From Tulasnella sp. 424 (Eukaryota > Basidiomycota > Agaricomycetes > Cantharellales > Tulasnellaceae), in contig WSUB01000023.1 of NCBI GenBank assembly GCA_019633425.1, positions 254,961 to 318,960 of the forward strand: 64,000 bases of DNA, written 5' to 3'. Under the pieces are notes generated by a model. That model worked only from the letters and a program-made list of their open reading frames with translations. It searched no databases and was not told the origin of the DNA. Positions 11,837-22,298 of the stretch are shown one piece after another. Each line of letters begins with the position of its first letter. Position 1 is the stretch's first letter. Position numbers and translations under genes: made by a program.

Positions 11837-12619
11837 CTAGGAGGCCTTGGGGGCTTCCTTGTACGCAATAGCCGCCTCCTCGCCCATAGCCGCGATAATG
11901 CTGATCATCAACTCCTTCTCCTGCTCGAAGTCGGCTTTAATTTTATCGCCCAATTCACCTTCAGGAACTTTAACATCGTTCTTTTCGGCACCGTCGGAGG
12001 TCATGAGGTTGAGGAAACCGTCGTCGATGTCAACGAGGAGGTATTCGTTACGGCTGACATTGGGGACATTCATATTGTGAGTGGAAGGGCAAATGTCTTC
12101 AAGCTTCTTGCCAGTGAAGATCTTGTGTGCGTGGGTTAGTAGGAAAGTTGGACGGGGAGAGGGTTGGGACTCACATCAGTCGCGATGAGATGGACCTTGG
12201 CGTGTCCGTGCTTGCCAGTCTTGGAAGTGGACATATCAATGATCTTGCAAGGGCGGTTATTGATCACAACGTGTCCGCTGGAGATAACGGGAATGCGTGA
12301 ATATCAGTAGGATCGCTAAAGATAAATGTTCTTACTTTTTGCGAAGCGCGCTGCCTACGGAAAGTATGCGGTCAGTCAGAATTCAAACCGCGACTCCAAC
12401 GCTAAAAGTCCTTGTATACGTACATTGCATGGGATAGGTCAGGGAGGCTCCGGCTCCGGTCGCTTCAAAGTCATGCTCATGCTTCTCGTCGTCGGACTGT
12501 TGAGCAGGCGATGTCAAGCGATCCAGAGTGAGTCAACACGGATTTCAGAGACAGCGAAGGAGTGGGGTGATTAGCATCGCCTGTTCGGGACTTGAGACCA
12601 CGAAGAACAGACTCACCAT
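11837..12619 (-). CDS. translation factor eIF5A, copy 1
   Basis: Eukaryotic translation factor 5A, a ribosome-binding elongation/termination factor activated by hypusine. Hand-spliced product of about 160 residues: the first exon is the ATG codon alone (ATG followed by GTGAGT at 12616), then [37 protein letters not shown], the hypusination loop [12 protein letters not shown] (the Lys of TGK is the modified residue), [19 protein letters not shown], and the C-terminal OB-fold part [19 protein letters not shown] to KEAPKAS. Length and domains match the family in full. Five exons with consensus splice sites. A near-identical second gene lies 3.2 kb away. Confidence 0.95.
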
Positions 12620-13743
12620 AGTGATATAGAGGATAAAGTTGAAAGTTGGTTGAAAGGACGGTGTAGAGGGGGGCGAGGAGGGGGTGAATGGAAGAAATGT
12701 GCGCGAGCCACTCGGCGCGGCGTCTTTATTGCTGGATTGCCCCTATTTGGCCGTTTGCTTGAGATGTCACGCGTGCGGGCACGCGAGCAGGCAACACCTT
12801 GCCCCCCAATTTATCCGTAGAACGCTCGCAACGAGACCAAATGACATAGCATGCACAGCTATCTCGAGGCTCCTTGAGACCTATCCAAAAAAAACACCAA
12901 ACCATGTTTCCTTGGTTTCAGTTAGAGCAGGAATTATAGGATCCACCCTAAGATTCATTCCGTGTTAACCTAAGAAGGGCCACTTTCGGAGATGGCACGG
13001 CATGGGCATCGGATGTAAGGAAATTACCCTGCATTTGGGGGGCTAGGGAGCGTCGGACCCATCGATCTCTACACCTTCACTGCGACGTGCACGCGGTCAT
13101 AAATTCCTTGAAGCGCTTAGAAGGACCCAGCAGACATTTGCACCTTTGCACACTGTGTAAACTTGTCTTGATATTGGTGGGTACGAACCAGCATATTTTG
13201 AATCTCCACTGCAGATTCCATAACGCCCAAACCAGTCATGAGACCCAATGGAACTGGGCTGGGCAGCCCCTAGAAAAGACTACACAAACCAGAAAAACGT
13301 AAAGTCGAGAGCTCGAGGAAGACATGATACGTAGAAACACTAAAATACTTCTTATTGGGGGAAAGATACGATACGGTATCGGGATGAAACACAACCGTAG
13401 CCGGACCAGTCGAAAGAAAAGAATGGCCCAAAGAATGAAGTGTAGCTGCCGATAGGAATCCAAATCATAATGATCATTAATGTTAGAATCAACCCCTAAA
13501 TTACCAATGGCTGCACACGGCACAAGCGTGGGCATTGTACCGTATGAGGACGAAGCGGTGAGAGATGCCGGAGCAGTAAGAGTACGGTTGCGACGGGTGG
13601 CACCGCGTATATTGGCGAATGTGGAGAAGACAAAGGCGGAATAGCTTCTATCAATGAGTCTTGAGCTGGGAGTATTGTCCGAGGAAATAATGGAGAGAAC
13701 GCACCTAAGCGACCTCATTGCGTAGAAGTAAGCCAACTTGAAT
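12620..13743. other. region between the duplicated segments, possible truncated gene
   Basis: After the eIF5A upstream region comes about 1 kb without a recognised gene. On the minus strand an open frame spans 13236-13736. Its start MRSL could splice by GTGCGT..GATAG to SYSAFVFSTFANIRGATRR, which looks like a mitochondrial presequence, and then runs into TMPTLVPCAAIGNLG before turning low-quality. It might be the 5' stub of a gene cut off by the duplication. No family is recognised. Confidence 0.2.
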
Positions 13744-14340
13744 ATTTTCCCCAGAAGCTTAGAGTTTCCTAATTACAAAATTCATTTGACCTGGATCACG
13801 AGTACCTTGGGACCATTCTCTCTCACGTGCCCAAACTTAAAACCCTCAGAATATCCGACTGCATCTACATCATCCACGTTCAGCTCCTTCGCGTCATCGC
13901 AGATTGAATGCTGCCCATCACTCACCTCCCTCACTTTAATGATATATACACCCTTCCAACAAGTGGATCCTCAGTGGCCTTCGTTCCTCACCTTGAAGCA
14001 CCTCAGCATCAACGTTCGCCGGTGCGACGGGGATGCTGTCTGTATGCGGAAATCAACAATAATCGACACAATTTCCGCAACGGGTCACTCGGGCTCATTG
14101 GCGCCTCTCACTTCGCGAGAAGTCCAACGTTTGTTTAGAAAAGCGAAGAATGTTCGGACCATTAAACTAACAAGCCGAACGTATACGGTTGGTAGATCCT
14201 CATACTCGCACCTCAGACTGAATTATGAACTAGCGCTATTTTCACAGAGCTCGTGGAATAAAACGCATTTGGAGATGGCTTTCGCGCGAGACGGACACGG
14301 GTTCGTCTACCGATTCGACGAACAAACGGGAGAGCTCAAG
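13744..14340 (+). pseudogene. truncated F-box pseudogene (copy B)
   Basis: Duplicate of the 3' half of the F-box gene at 9750-11478. Lesions visible against the intact copy: the intron acceptor cctag is replaced by tacaa at about 13775; a 3-bp insertion creates an in-frame TGA within the sequence equivalent to LLRVIAECC (near 13903); about 340 bp equivalent to 10790-11140 are missing; and the C-terminal coding end is replaced at 14341 by an unrelated inverted-repeat element. The 5' half with the F-box is absent. A frame of 224 codons (13738-14412) remains open only because the deletion and element happen to keep it open. It mixes two frames of the parent and should not be taken as a gene. Confidence 0.85.
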
Positions 14341-14756
14341 CCGTCGTCGCCAACAGGGACCTTATATGGTACTGGACCGACGCGGCGGTGGCGTCGTCGT
14401 CAACGGTGGTGAGGGTGCACTACACGGCGAACACTCAATTACTTGCTGCCGCTCACATCCTCAACCCATGATAAATACCCATCTGTATAGACTGCATTAA
14501 CGTAACCTATTTTCTAAGAATTCTAACAGCTCTAGAGACGACGTTCGGGTGTGCGCTCGGACGACGGCAACCGGTCCCAGCGCGATGATCGCGTAACATT
14601 TAGACACCCGTGACGGACATCCGTATGCATTACAATGCGGTGTATCTACTTAAGTTAAAAGTTCGTCTTGCACCCTCACCGCTGCCGTTGACCCCGACGA
14701 CGACGACGCGGTGTCGGTCCAGTACCATATAAGGTCCCTGATGGTGACGACGGCGA
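14341..14756. mobile_element. inverted-repeat (foldback/MITE-like) element
   Basis: Left arm 14341-14419 and right arm 14670-14756 are imperfect inverted complements of about 80 nt. Both contain cagggaccttatatggtact (the right arm on the minus strand), followed by gcggt and cgtcgtcg runs and ending gtgagggtgca. About 250 nt of unrelated sequence separate the arms. The element sits inside an insert (14341-14825) absent from duplication copy A, so it arrived or expanded in copy B only. No transposase frame is present. No clear target-site duplication was found, so the class is open: non-autonomous TIR element or a locally created hairpin. Confidence 0.55.
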
Positions 14757-15063
14757 TCACGTCGCGTGAGGTGACAGTCCCAGAGGTGGGTCCCTGATAC
14801 CGGGGTTGCTGGATAGAAGTATCCGGTATTAACAGCTTCATCAGATTTCTTGGTTCAAAAACGTAATGTTAAACGCAACTCAGGACATCTGATGGAACAA
14901 GGAGGAAACGACGGAGGCACTAACAAAGCGACGAGAGATACAGTGCGGAGGAGAAAGACAAATAGGATGAATGAACTGCAGATCGCAAAACGGACCACGT
15001 TAGACGAGTGGTGCACCGGTTCCATATCGCTAAATGCTCACAGTCGGGACGATAGTAGTATAA

Positions 15064-15848
15064 CTAGGAGCCCTTGGGGGCTTCCTTGTACGAAATAGCC
15101 GCCTCCTCACCCATAGCCGCGATGATGCTGATCACCAACTCCTTGCCGTCGTCGGATTCGGCTTGAATTTTTTCACCCAATTCACCTTCGGGAAGTTTAA
15201 CGTCGTTCTTTTCGGTACCGTCTGCGGTCATGAGGTGGAGGAAACCGTCCTCGACGTAGAGAAGACTGTATTCGTTACGGCTGACATTGGGGACATTCAT
15301 GTTGTGAGTGGAAGGGCAAAGATCTTCAAGCTTCTTGCCAGTGAAGATCTTTTGTGCGCAGTTTAGTAGGGAAGCTGGACGGGGAGAGGGCTGGGGCTCA
15401 CATCAGTCGCGACGAGATGGACCTTGGCGTGTCCGTGCTTGCCAGTCTTGGAAGTGGACATATCAATGATCTTACAAGGGCGATCCTTGATCACAACGTA
15501 TCCACTGGAAATATTTGGAATGAGTGAATGTCGGTGGGACCGCTAAAGATAAATGCTCCTACTTTTTGCGCAGTGCGCTGCCTATGGAAAATATGAGGTC
15601 AGTCAGAATTCAAACGGCAACTCCAACGCTAAAAGTTCTTGTACGTACATTGCATGGGGAAGGTCGTGGAGGCTCCGGCTCCGGACGTCTCAAAGACATG
15701 CTCATGCTTCTCGTCGTCGGACTGTCGAGCAGGCGATATCCAGCGATCCAGAGTTATGGAGTCAACACGGGTTTCAGAGACAGCGAAGGAGCGGGGGAAT
15801 TAGCATCGCCTGTTCGGAACGTGAGACCGTGAAGGACAGACTTACCAT
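15064..15848 (-). CDS. translation factor eIF5A, copy 2
   Basis: Second intact eIF5A gene with the same five-exon layout, including a first exon of only ATG (followed by GTAAGT). Product: [37 protein letters not shown], hypusine loop [12 protein letters not shown] unchanged, [38 protein letters not shown], ending KEAPKGS. Differences from copy 1 cluster in the N-terminal tail and the C-terminal helix ([10 protein letters not shown] against [10 protein letters not shown]), while the core is nearly identical. The third exon's donor is GTAGGA rather than GTAAGA. There are no stops or frameshifts, so both copies look functional. Confidence 0.93.
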
Positions 15849-17157
15849 AGTGGTATCGAGGACAAAGTTGAAAGTTGTTTGAAAGGGCGGTGTAGAGGTG
15901 AGGGGGGGTGACTGGAAAGAAAATGCGCACGGGCCACTCGATGCAGCGTCTTTATTGCTGGATTGCCCCTATTTGAGCCATCGTGCGAACTCACTGAAAT
16001 GCTTATCGCCTCCATATCGCGGTGAGTCCCTTGCCGAGGAGGTCTCGACCAAATAAAGAGATAGGGTCCGCTTTAGAGTGTAGCCAATACCCGTAGACAC
16101 ATTTGGTACTGGGGCCCGCCTCTCCGAAGGACATTCGGCCGTCATTCCTGTTCATAGGAGGTCAACACTCCATGAAATAGCATTGCACTTTAGCAATCCA
16201 ACGTGCGTATGTGAACTCACAGGCGGAGTAAATTGCCGCTCAAGGGCCAGCGAGAAATACAAACCAAGGGGCATAGCTGCGTGTTGGTTAACTCGTCCCA
16301 TCCGCGCGCGCTCGATATCCGTAACCGATAAGGCATGCTTACTGTAACAATGGGCGCGATTAAGAGACCAGCAAAGGTCGACAATATTAATGCTCTACCT
16401 CGGCTTTCTTGAACGTTAGTCGGGTGCTTGTAGCTGAGAAAATGATACTGATAGCAGGCGAAATTGTTCTTGAGGGCCTTTGTGGAGCTGGAGAGGTTAG
16501 CGACGGTTTAATGGATCGTACCAGCGTCTACCGGAAACTCTGTCGCCTCAAAGGTAGATCGATAATCTTTGTCCAAATTAAGTAGTCGTGAGGCGTAGCT
16601 TCTGCCTATAACTAGATCAACATAGGTAGGATCGGTCTCCGTCGTGCTCCTGGGGGTCAAGACTGTACTAGGCACATGGCATGGCTGAATGGCGGACGAA
16701 GTAGAAATCACCCAAATAGACAACGACTTGTGACTGGGATATATTACACTATATATGAAATGTTACAGTTATATTTACAAGCTTACTGACAGAAGTCTTC
16801 GTGCTGGACATTGGGGGATCCTAATTGGCGGTTGCGGAGAGCAAACATTTGGTCAAGTTTGCGCGGTCTACGCGGCTCAGCGCACCGTGTCTCCGAATTT
16901 TTCCTCCTCGACGCGTCTCTCATGGCACTAGGTAAAGTCTTTCAGCCCCTTCGCACTAGCGGTTCTTTAAGGTATGACTCGATTCTACTAGCAGAGTCAC
17001 TTTTAATCTGACCGTTGATTCGTTCGTAAAGATTCATCCAAAATTCACCGCTCTCAAGGCTCGGCTCTCCCAATGTGCTTCACTCATCCCGTTCAGTCAG
17101 TTTCAAACACTATTTCGTGAAATTTTATCTTTCGTGCTGATTTACATTCACTCGTAG
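15849..17157. other. intergenic region, no supported gene
   Basis: About 1.3 kb. The first 130 bp belong to the duplicated eIF5A 5' flank. A short minus frame (16508-16723) has no recognised family. The right end should contain the 5' exon and promoter of OXA1, but the exon could not be fixed. Confidence 0.4.
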
Positions 17158-18542
17158 CTATCCACCCGCGTGAAGTATCCACCATTGCCCCGAAATTTGC
17201 GTCCACTCCCCATAAATGCACCTGCCGCACGGTGGTTTGGGTCGTCTTCCCAGCCGACAACTGTGACTGTACCTCCAATAACGTCTGAACCCCCAGTTGT
17301 CTCGTCGTCGGCAACAGCAGGAGCTCCTACTCTTCCCCCACCCGAGCTTTACAAGCCTACCTCCGACCTCCCTTCACCTGCCGACGTTATTGCACCCACA
17401 ACAGGCACCGCAACCAGCTCCGTTCCTCCTACCCCAGCAGATGCCTCCATTACGGACCTCGTCACGTCGCCTCTTGCCAATGGGGATCACATTGGGGATC
17501 TCGCCTCGCTCGGTCTCGGTGGTTGGTCTCCAGCGGGGTTGGTGCAAACTCTGCTGGAGCAGATCCACGTACATACGGGAATGCCCTGGTGGGCTACCAT
17601 CATTTCCGTTGCCGCCGTCGTTCGAATCTCGATGCTGCCCATTCACATCCGGGTCACAGCCAACAACACTCGTATGGCGTACATCACCCCGAAGGTGAAA
17701 GAAGCAACCGAGGCTATCTCAAAGGCCAAAGAGAATAAGGACCAGGCCGAGCTTATGAAGGCTGCCATGCAAATGCGACAACTGTACGCGACAGCGGGGG
17801 CAAGTCCGCTGATCGGTATGTTGGGCTTAGTGCAGGTGCCGGTAGCATTGGGTATGTTCTTCGGTATCAAGTGGATGTGCAACTTGCCATTGGAGAGTAT
17901 GAAGACTGGTGGCATCGCCTGGTTCACCGATCTTACAGCTGCCGATCCGACATACGTCCTACCGGCGGTGAGCACGGCAGCAATCATTGCTATGCTACGA
18001 GTAAGTCTTTCCGATACTCTCAGGAGGTTCAATTGCTGATGCTCGCTTGCAGCTGTCTTCCGCAGATACCCCCAAAACCCCTGAAACCGCTCACATGTCG
18101 AACGGCTTCACTCTCCTTTCTCTCATCGGCTTCCCTTTCCTTGCAAACCTTCCGGCGGTTAGTGAACACAGCCTTCCGCCCGTACTTATTCTGACCTTTC
18201 CTCAATTTTTAGGGTGTTATGATTTATTTCATTGCCAACGGTGCCCTACAAGCATTGCAGGCGGCCATCTTCCGCATCACATCCATCAGGGAACGGGCTG
18301 GATTCCTCCCTCCACCACCTCACGCCAACTCCGTACCCGCGCCCACCATGGTTGAGACGTTGAAGGCCGGTTACAACAAATTCATCAACTTCAACCAAAA
18401 CCGGTTCGAGGAGATCAAGCGCGATGCGTATGCGAAGGCTGAGAAGGACGTAAAGAAACGGGCGGCAGAGGTTGCCCGGCAAGCAGCAAAATCGCCTAAG
18501 CAACAGCTTACAGGCAGTTCGAAGAAAGCAGGCAAACGCTAG
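17158..18542 (+). CDS. OXA1: mitochondrial inner-membrane insertase Oxa1, 5' exon unresolved
   Basis: YidC/Oxa1/Alb3 family insertase that places mitochondrially and nuclear-encoded proteins in the inner membrane. Visible: an Arg-rich presequence-like start (YPPLPRNLRPLPINAPAARW), a Pro/Ser/Thr-rich linker, then the core with WWATIISVAAVVRISMLPIH (TM plus the conserved hydrophilic-groove Arg), the matrix loop YITPKVKEATEAISKAKENK, GMLGLVQVPVALGMFFGIKW, and the later TMs TYVLPAVSTAAIIAMLR, FTLLSLIGFPFLANLP and GVMIYFIANGALQALQAAIF. A basic, Lys-rich C-terminal tail (AYAKAEKDVKKRAAEVARQA) fits the ribosome-binding tail. Two introns lie near 18001-18052 and 18160-18212. The frame is closed by a TAG just upstream that doubles as an acceptor (cgtag) at 17157, so the ATG lies in an upstream exon I could not place. 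Confidence 0.9.
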
Positions 18543-18705
18543 AGCCAAATCGACTTGATCCCTATTTTTCCTTTACGATATCATATTATCTCGGGACATA
18601 TCATTATGGAAGTTGCGTTTTTACACACCCCGATTAATTGGATGTCATCGATCATCATTTCGAGAACATGCGTACAGGGAGGGAGAATCTCAGGGGATCG
18701 GTATC

Positions 18706-20681
18706 CTAACTCTCTGCGGGTTCGACCTTGGTCGGTGGGGCAGCATCTTGTGTCCCGTCTGAGTTGGGAGGTTGGCTATTAGGCGGCCCTGGGGGAGATG
18801 GCGCACTTATTTGGTTGAGAGAAGTCGCTGATTTGGCCATTGGTCCTACTCCTAGGGTGCCCGCTGGTGGTGGGAACGGCGGGAGGCCAACTGATGTGGG
18901 TAAATGTGCAGGAGAGCCGGCCGCGCCGCCAGGCCCTCCCATTGAAGAACTGCCAAATACGTCCATTTGAGAGTTAGGCCCTCGAACCCCCGTGTTGAGA
19001 GACGATGAAGACGATGGCAGATCACCGCTTCTGTTGGAAGAGACTCTACGGCGACCTCCCGTATGCATGGGCCGTTGAATGCCAGCCCCACTCGGGTGAT
19101 TCGCATTCGAGAATAGCCCTCGAGGAGCTGGATGGGCGGTGACAGAGGGGTGTCGCATCTGCGGAAATGGCGCTGGTCCACCAGCAGGGTAGAAGTTCGG
19201 ACCTGGTCCGCGGACACCTGGGTCTGGCCCGTCCAGGGAACGTTGGGAACTTGAGAAGGAAGGGTTGGCACCCGGAAAGTGGTTCATGGGACCTTGACCT
19301 GGAGGCCGTTGTATAGGCGCTAAGGGGTTGTTTCGTTGACCAGGATTGCGGTATGGATGGAAAGAGCCGGGGTGGGGAATTGGAGGAGTTTGATAGTGAT
19401 GAGGATAGTCTACCTCGTGGTTGAATTCGATTGGGAGTTTAACGGAAGATCCCTTGTCTATGGTCTCGAGTTCCTTGGTCAACGCCTCCAACTCCTTCTC
19501 CAATTCGGGTATTCGATCATCTTCTAACGCTTCTTTCCGCTTATTGACTCCGTCGAGCTGACCCTCCGCGTCCGCAAGCTCGGCATCGAGGTCTTCGGCT
19601 CGCTTTCGGTCGGCTCTTAGTGCTTCCTCCGTCTCCACAGCGGATCGGTCGGCTTCGTCTTTGACCCTGGCGTGCTCGTCGGTCACTCTGTCCGTCCGCT
19701 CTCCCAGAGAAGGAAGCAGGTTATCGGCAAGTTCAGTCAGCTGGCTTTCAGCGTCTTCCGAGGCCAAGGTCAGTTGACTGACTGCCTTCTGCGCCGCTAA
19801 TATCTTCCGACTACTTCGCAGCTCTGTGGCAGCGTGCTTCTCCCCTGTTCGCTTGAGTGCTTCGATCTCCGAGCGCATTTGGTTCTCAATCCGTTGAGAG
19901 TCCTTCCGCGCCTGCCTCAGCTGGGCTGCCATTGCATCTCTCTCAGTAACCGTGGAGGCAAGAGTGGCCTTCAACTGAGCCACCCGCTCTTCCACAGACA
20001 TCATTCCGGGGGAGGTGACGGGTGGAGGGGTTGGAGAACGTCGAACTGGAGACGAAGGAGGGGTTGATTCTGGTGTTATAGGTTGAAAAGTTGCGGGCAT
20101 GGGTTGAGCACCTTGCTCCTGTTGTGGAGATGTAGGTGTAGAGTTGGTGGGACCTGAAGACAGCAGCATGATCAATTGGAATATCGCGCCCGGGTGTTGC
20201 AATGACGATTCTTACCTCCACCTTCTTCGCCAGCAGTAACAATGACGCCTCGATACGCCTCATCAGCGGAGGCAACAACCAAATCAATATCGTATTGCAT
20301 GGCTGGTAGGAGGCCATATATGGTCAGGATAGCCTCGGCATCGTCTTCTCCCGTGTGCATGATGACCTTGTTCCATGGATTGCCATTAATATTGACGGCC
20401 ATACCGGACCTGAGGATATTCGAGATACCGCGCTTGGTATCTGTATCGTCTTCAGCTACTGCCCAGCTGTCGCCATCTTGCGTGTCTTCATGTAGACTAG
20501 GTGCACCGTGCGGGGTATTCGGTGGGCGTTTGACGAAGGTGGTGTCGAGGGTTGTGGTAAGTACTAAGGTGACGGAGACAGAGCTGATTTCCCATATTGT
20601 GAGGAAAAGTCTTGGTGTGTAGGGTCGAATGGAGCTCCAACCTGAGTCGGGGGGTGGTGAGGGAGGACGACCGGACATCAT
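18706..20681 (-). CDS. coiled-coil protein with an N-terminal fibronectin-III-like domain
   Basis: About 650 residues in two exons; the intron GTAAGA..CTTCAG joins EEGG to GPTNSTPTSPQQEQ. The first exon carries a beta-rich segment (MAVNINGNPWNKVIMHTG, ILTIYGLLPAMQYDIDLVV, YRGVIVTAGE) that looks like a fibronectin-III-type fold; this is an inference from pattern. A Pro/Ser linker is followed by a long heptad-rich coiled coil from MMSVEERVAQLKATLAST to LEKELEALTKELETIDKG (about 200 residues). A Pro/Gly/Ser-rich disordered C-terminus (PNSQPPNSDGTQDAAPP) ends the protein. Architecture suggests a scaffold or adaptor. No enzymatic motif is present and no precise family name can be given. Confidence 0.75.
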
Positions 20682-20805
20682 TAATGTTCAGACTGAGGTT
20701 CGGACATAACGGCTTATTTGTTCCAAGTGTTCCGTCAAGCCAAGACGCTCGATTCGGGTTTCCAAAGCTCAAAAGGTCAGCGCCCAAGCCTCCATGTTAT
20801 GATCA

Positions 20806-22043
20806 TTAACCAAATGTCCGATCTAATGTATCGTAGATAACGAAAATCATCGCACTGCTAGGGATAGCTCTTGCGACTGTAACACCACAACCCGCGTAAA
20901 GGCCTTTTAGGCCTTTCGCTCTCCACAACGCAACAAATGTTCCAAAGAACGTTGATTTTGGTCCTGCCCTGCCTCCACGGAGTTCTAGCTCTGTCTGAAG
21001 GGTGCTTTTGACGGAGTCCGCCGGGAACAGTGCAATATTGTAGGCAATTCCAGCTGCTGCACCGGCTAAAGCACTCTCCCAAACCGCTAGATCCTTGGGA
21101 GTCAGGGGAGGTGCATCTGGCGAAGATGTGGTGTGCTGTCGAAGTAGTAGTTTGGCAACATATTCCTTCGTTCCGAACCAAGCCACAGCACCACCGGCTT
21201 CTCGGAGGAATGTGCCCGTCTGTCCAAGCCAGAGACCCCGGACGCCTTCAGTCCGCAAGACCTCCTTGACCAGTGCCAGAGGCCCAGGGAGAAGCCTGCG
21301 GTCGATAGGTGGAAGAGGTTCTGAGGAGTGGGCAGCCAAGCGCTTGGCTTCGGCTGCCATCATCTGAACCTGCATCTTGCATTTGATGAGCTCGAGTGGA
21401 GTCCTGGAACGATGCGTCAGAGGGCGGCGCTGAAGGGCGTAATGAAAACACTAACAGAATGAAGCTAGCGACCGTGCCTCCTCCGGCGGCAGCTATTGCC
21501 TTCTCGCCCATCGAGAGATCTCCTGGACGCCCGGTGAGCTTCTTTATCCCGATTTGGAGTTGGTTGTACGTCATGAAGAGAGCCGCGTTTTCCAGGATCG
21601 CTCCGAATAACGGAAGAGGCAGGCCCTAAGAGACAGGGTATGTCAATAGCCGAAATTTAGCCAGGAGTTCAGAAATTGGGTGGTCTTAGAGGACCCTCCA
21701 CCGCCGCGGCAAGGTCGGGCATGAGGATGGGGCACCTACCCTGTACAGACCACGTATTCCTTCTGACTGCCAGGTTTGGGTCAGACAGTCCACTGGACCT
21801 TTGAACCGCTGGACTTCCTCTAAGACCTGTGCTTGGAGCCGGACCTTGCACAAGTCGAAGGGGTGCTCAAATACCTTCGATAGCATGCCAGCCACCTTTA
21901 ACAAACACCATGAGACATTAGCAGAACGGCCTCCTAGGGCCATCGAGAGCGCTTACACTTCCAAAAGCAATGTCCTTCACTCCTCGCAAGCCTATAGATT
22001 CTTGTCCCTCTAATGCTGACACAGCATCGTACGATTCGTCCAT
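20806..22043 (-). CDS. mitochondrial carrier, ornithine/arginine transporter type
   Basis: SLC25 carrier of the mitochondrial inner membrane, about 310 residues. All three carrier signatures PX[DE]XX[KR] are visible: PFDLCKVRLQ (repeat 1), PLELIKCKMQ (repeat 2) and PADSVKSTLQ (repeat 3). The helix sequences GKVFEHPF region, AAAGGGTVASFIL and ALAGAAAGIAYNIALF also fit. Signature wording (TPLELIK, FPADSVKST) and the segment SEGIRGLYRGLPLPLFGAI are most like the ornithine carriers (yeast Ort1, Neurospora arg-13), which export ornithine for arginine synthesis; carnitine-type carriers are the nearest alternative. Start MDESYDAVSALEG at 22043. Introns after AFGS, LYR, and within SFIL/TPLEL; all GT..AG. 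Confidence 0.85.
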
Positions 22044-22298
22044 CCGTCGGCCGAAGTAAGTGGATTGAAAATTCGCTGTAGTTTAGTTGAAGATGATAAA
22101 AAAAGTCGTTGGATCTAGTAGATGTGGTAGAAGTTCTTGTCTAAGAGAGCTCTATATCATTTTGAGTGGGGCAACTGGGTGTACCAGGGTCTTGGTTGGG
22201 GGGATGGCTGCTTAACTTTTTCTTTGTGCGAAATTACCCTTGAGCAAACAAACAGTTCGTGTTCTAGCAACACAACGCAAGTTCCAGCGAGTGGAAAT

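Larger units (their letters stand above)
10502..12752. repeat. segmental duplication, copy A (F-box 3' part plus eIF5A)
   Basis: Collinear with 13744-15977. Shared sequence begins at the intron acceptor region of the F-box gene (cccagaagcttaga) and ends after the eIF5A upstream region (ttattgctggattgccccta). The two copies differ by scattered substitutions, an internal deletion of about 340 bp in the copy B F-box part, and an insert of about 485 bp in copy B. Edges are by eye, accurate to some tens of bases. Confidence 0.85.
13744..15977. repeat. segmental duplication, copy B
   Basis: Second copy of 10502-12752, in direct orientation about 3.2 kb downstream. Homology runs 13744-14340 (F-box part, internally deleted) and 14826-15977 (3' flank, eIF5A, 5' flank). 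The eIF5A exons and all splice positions are retained. Confidence 0.85.

Noticed and set aside
13738..14412. A 224-codon plus-strand open frame as a real F-box gene
   Set aside because: It joins two different frames of the parent gene around a deletion, lacks the F-box and ends in the inverted-repeat element.
18728..18970. Plus-strand frame opposite the coiled-coil gene
   Set aside because: Shadow of the Pro/Gly/Ser-rich minus-strand coding sequence.
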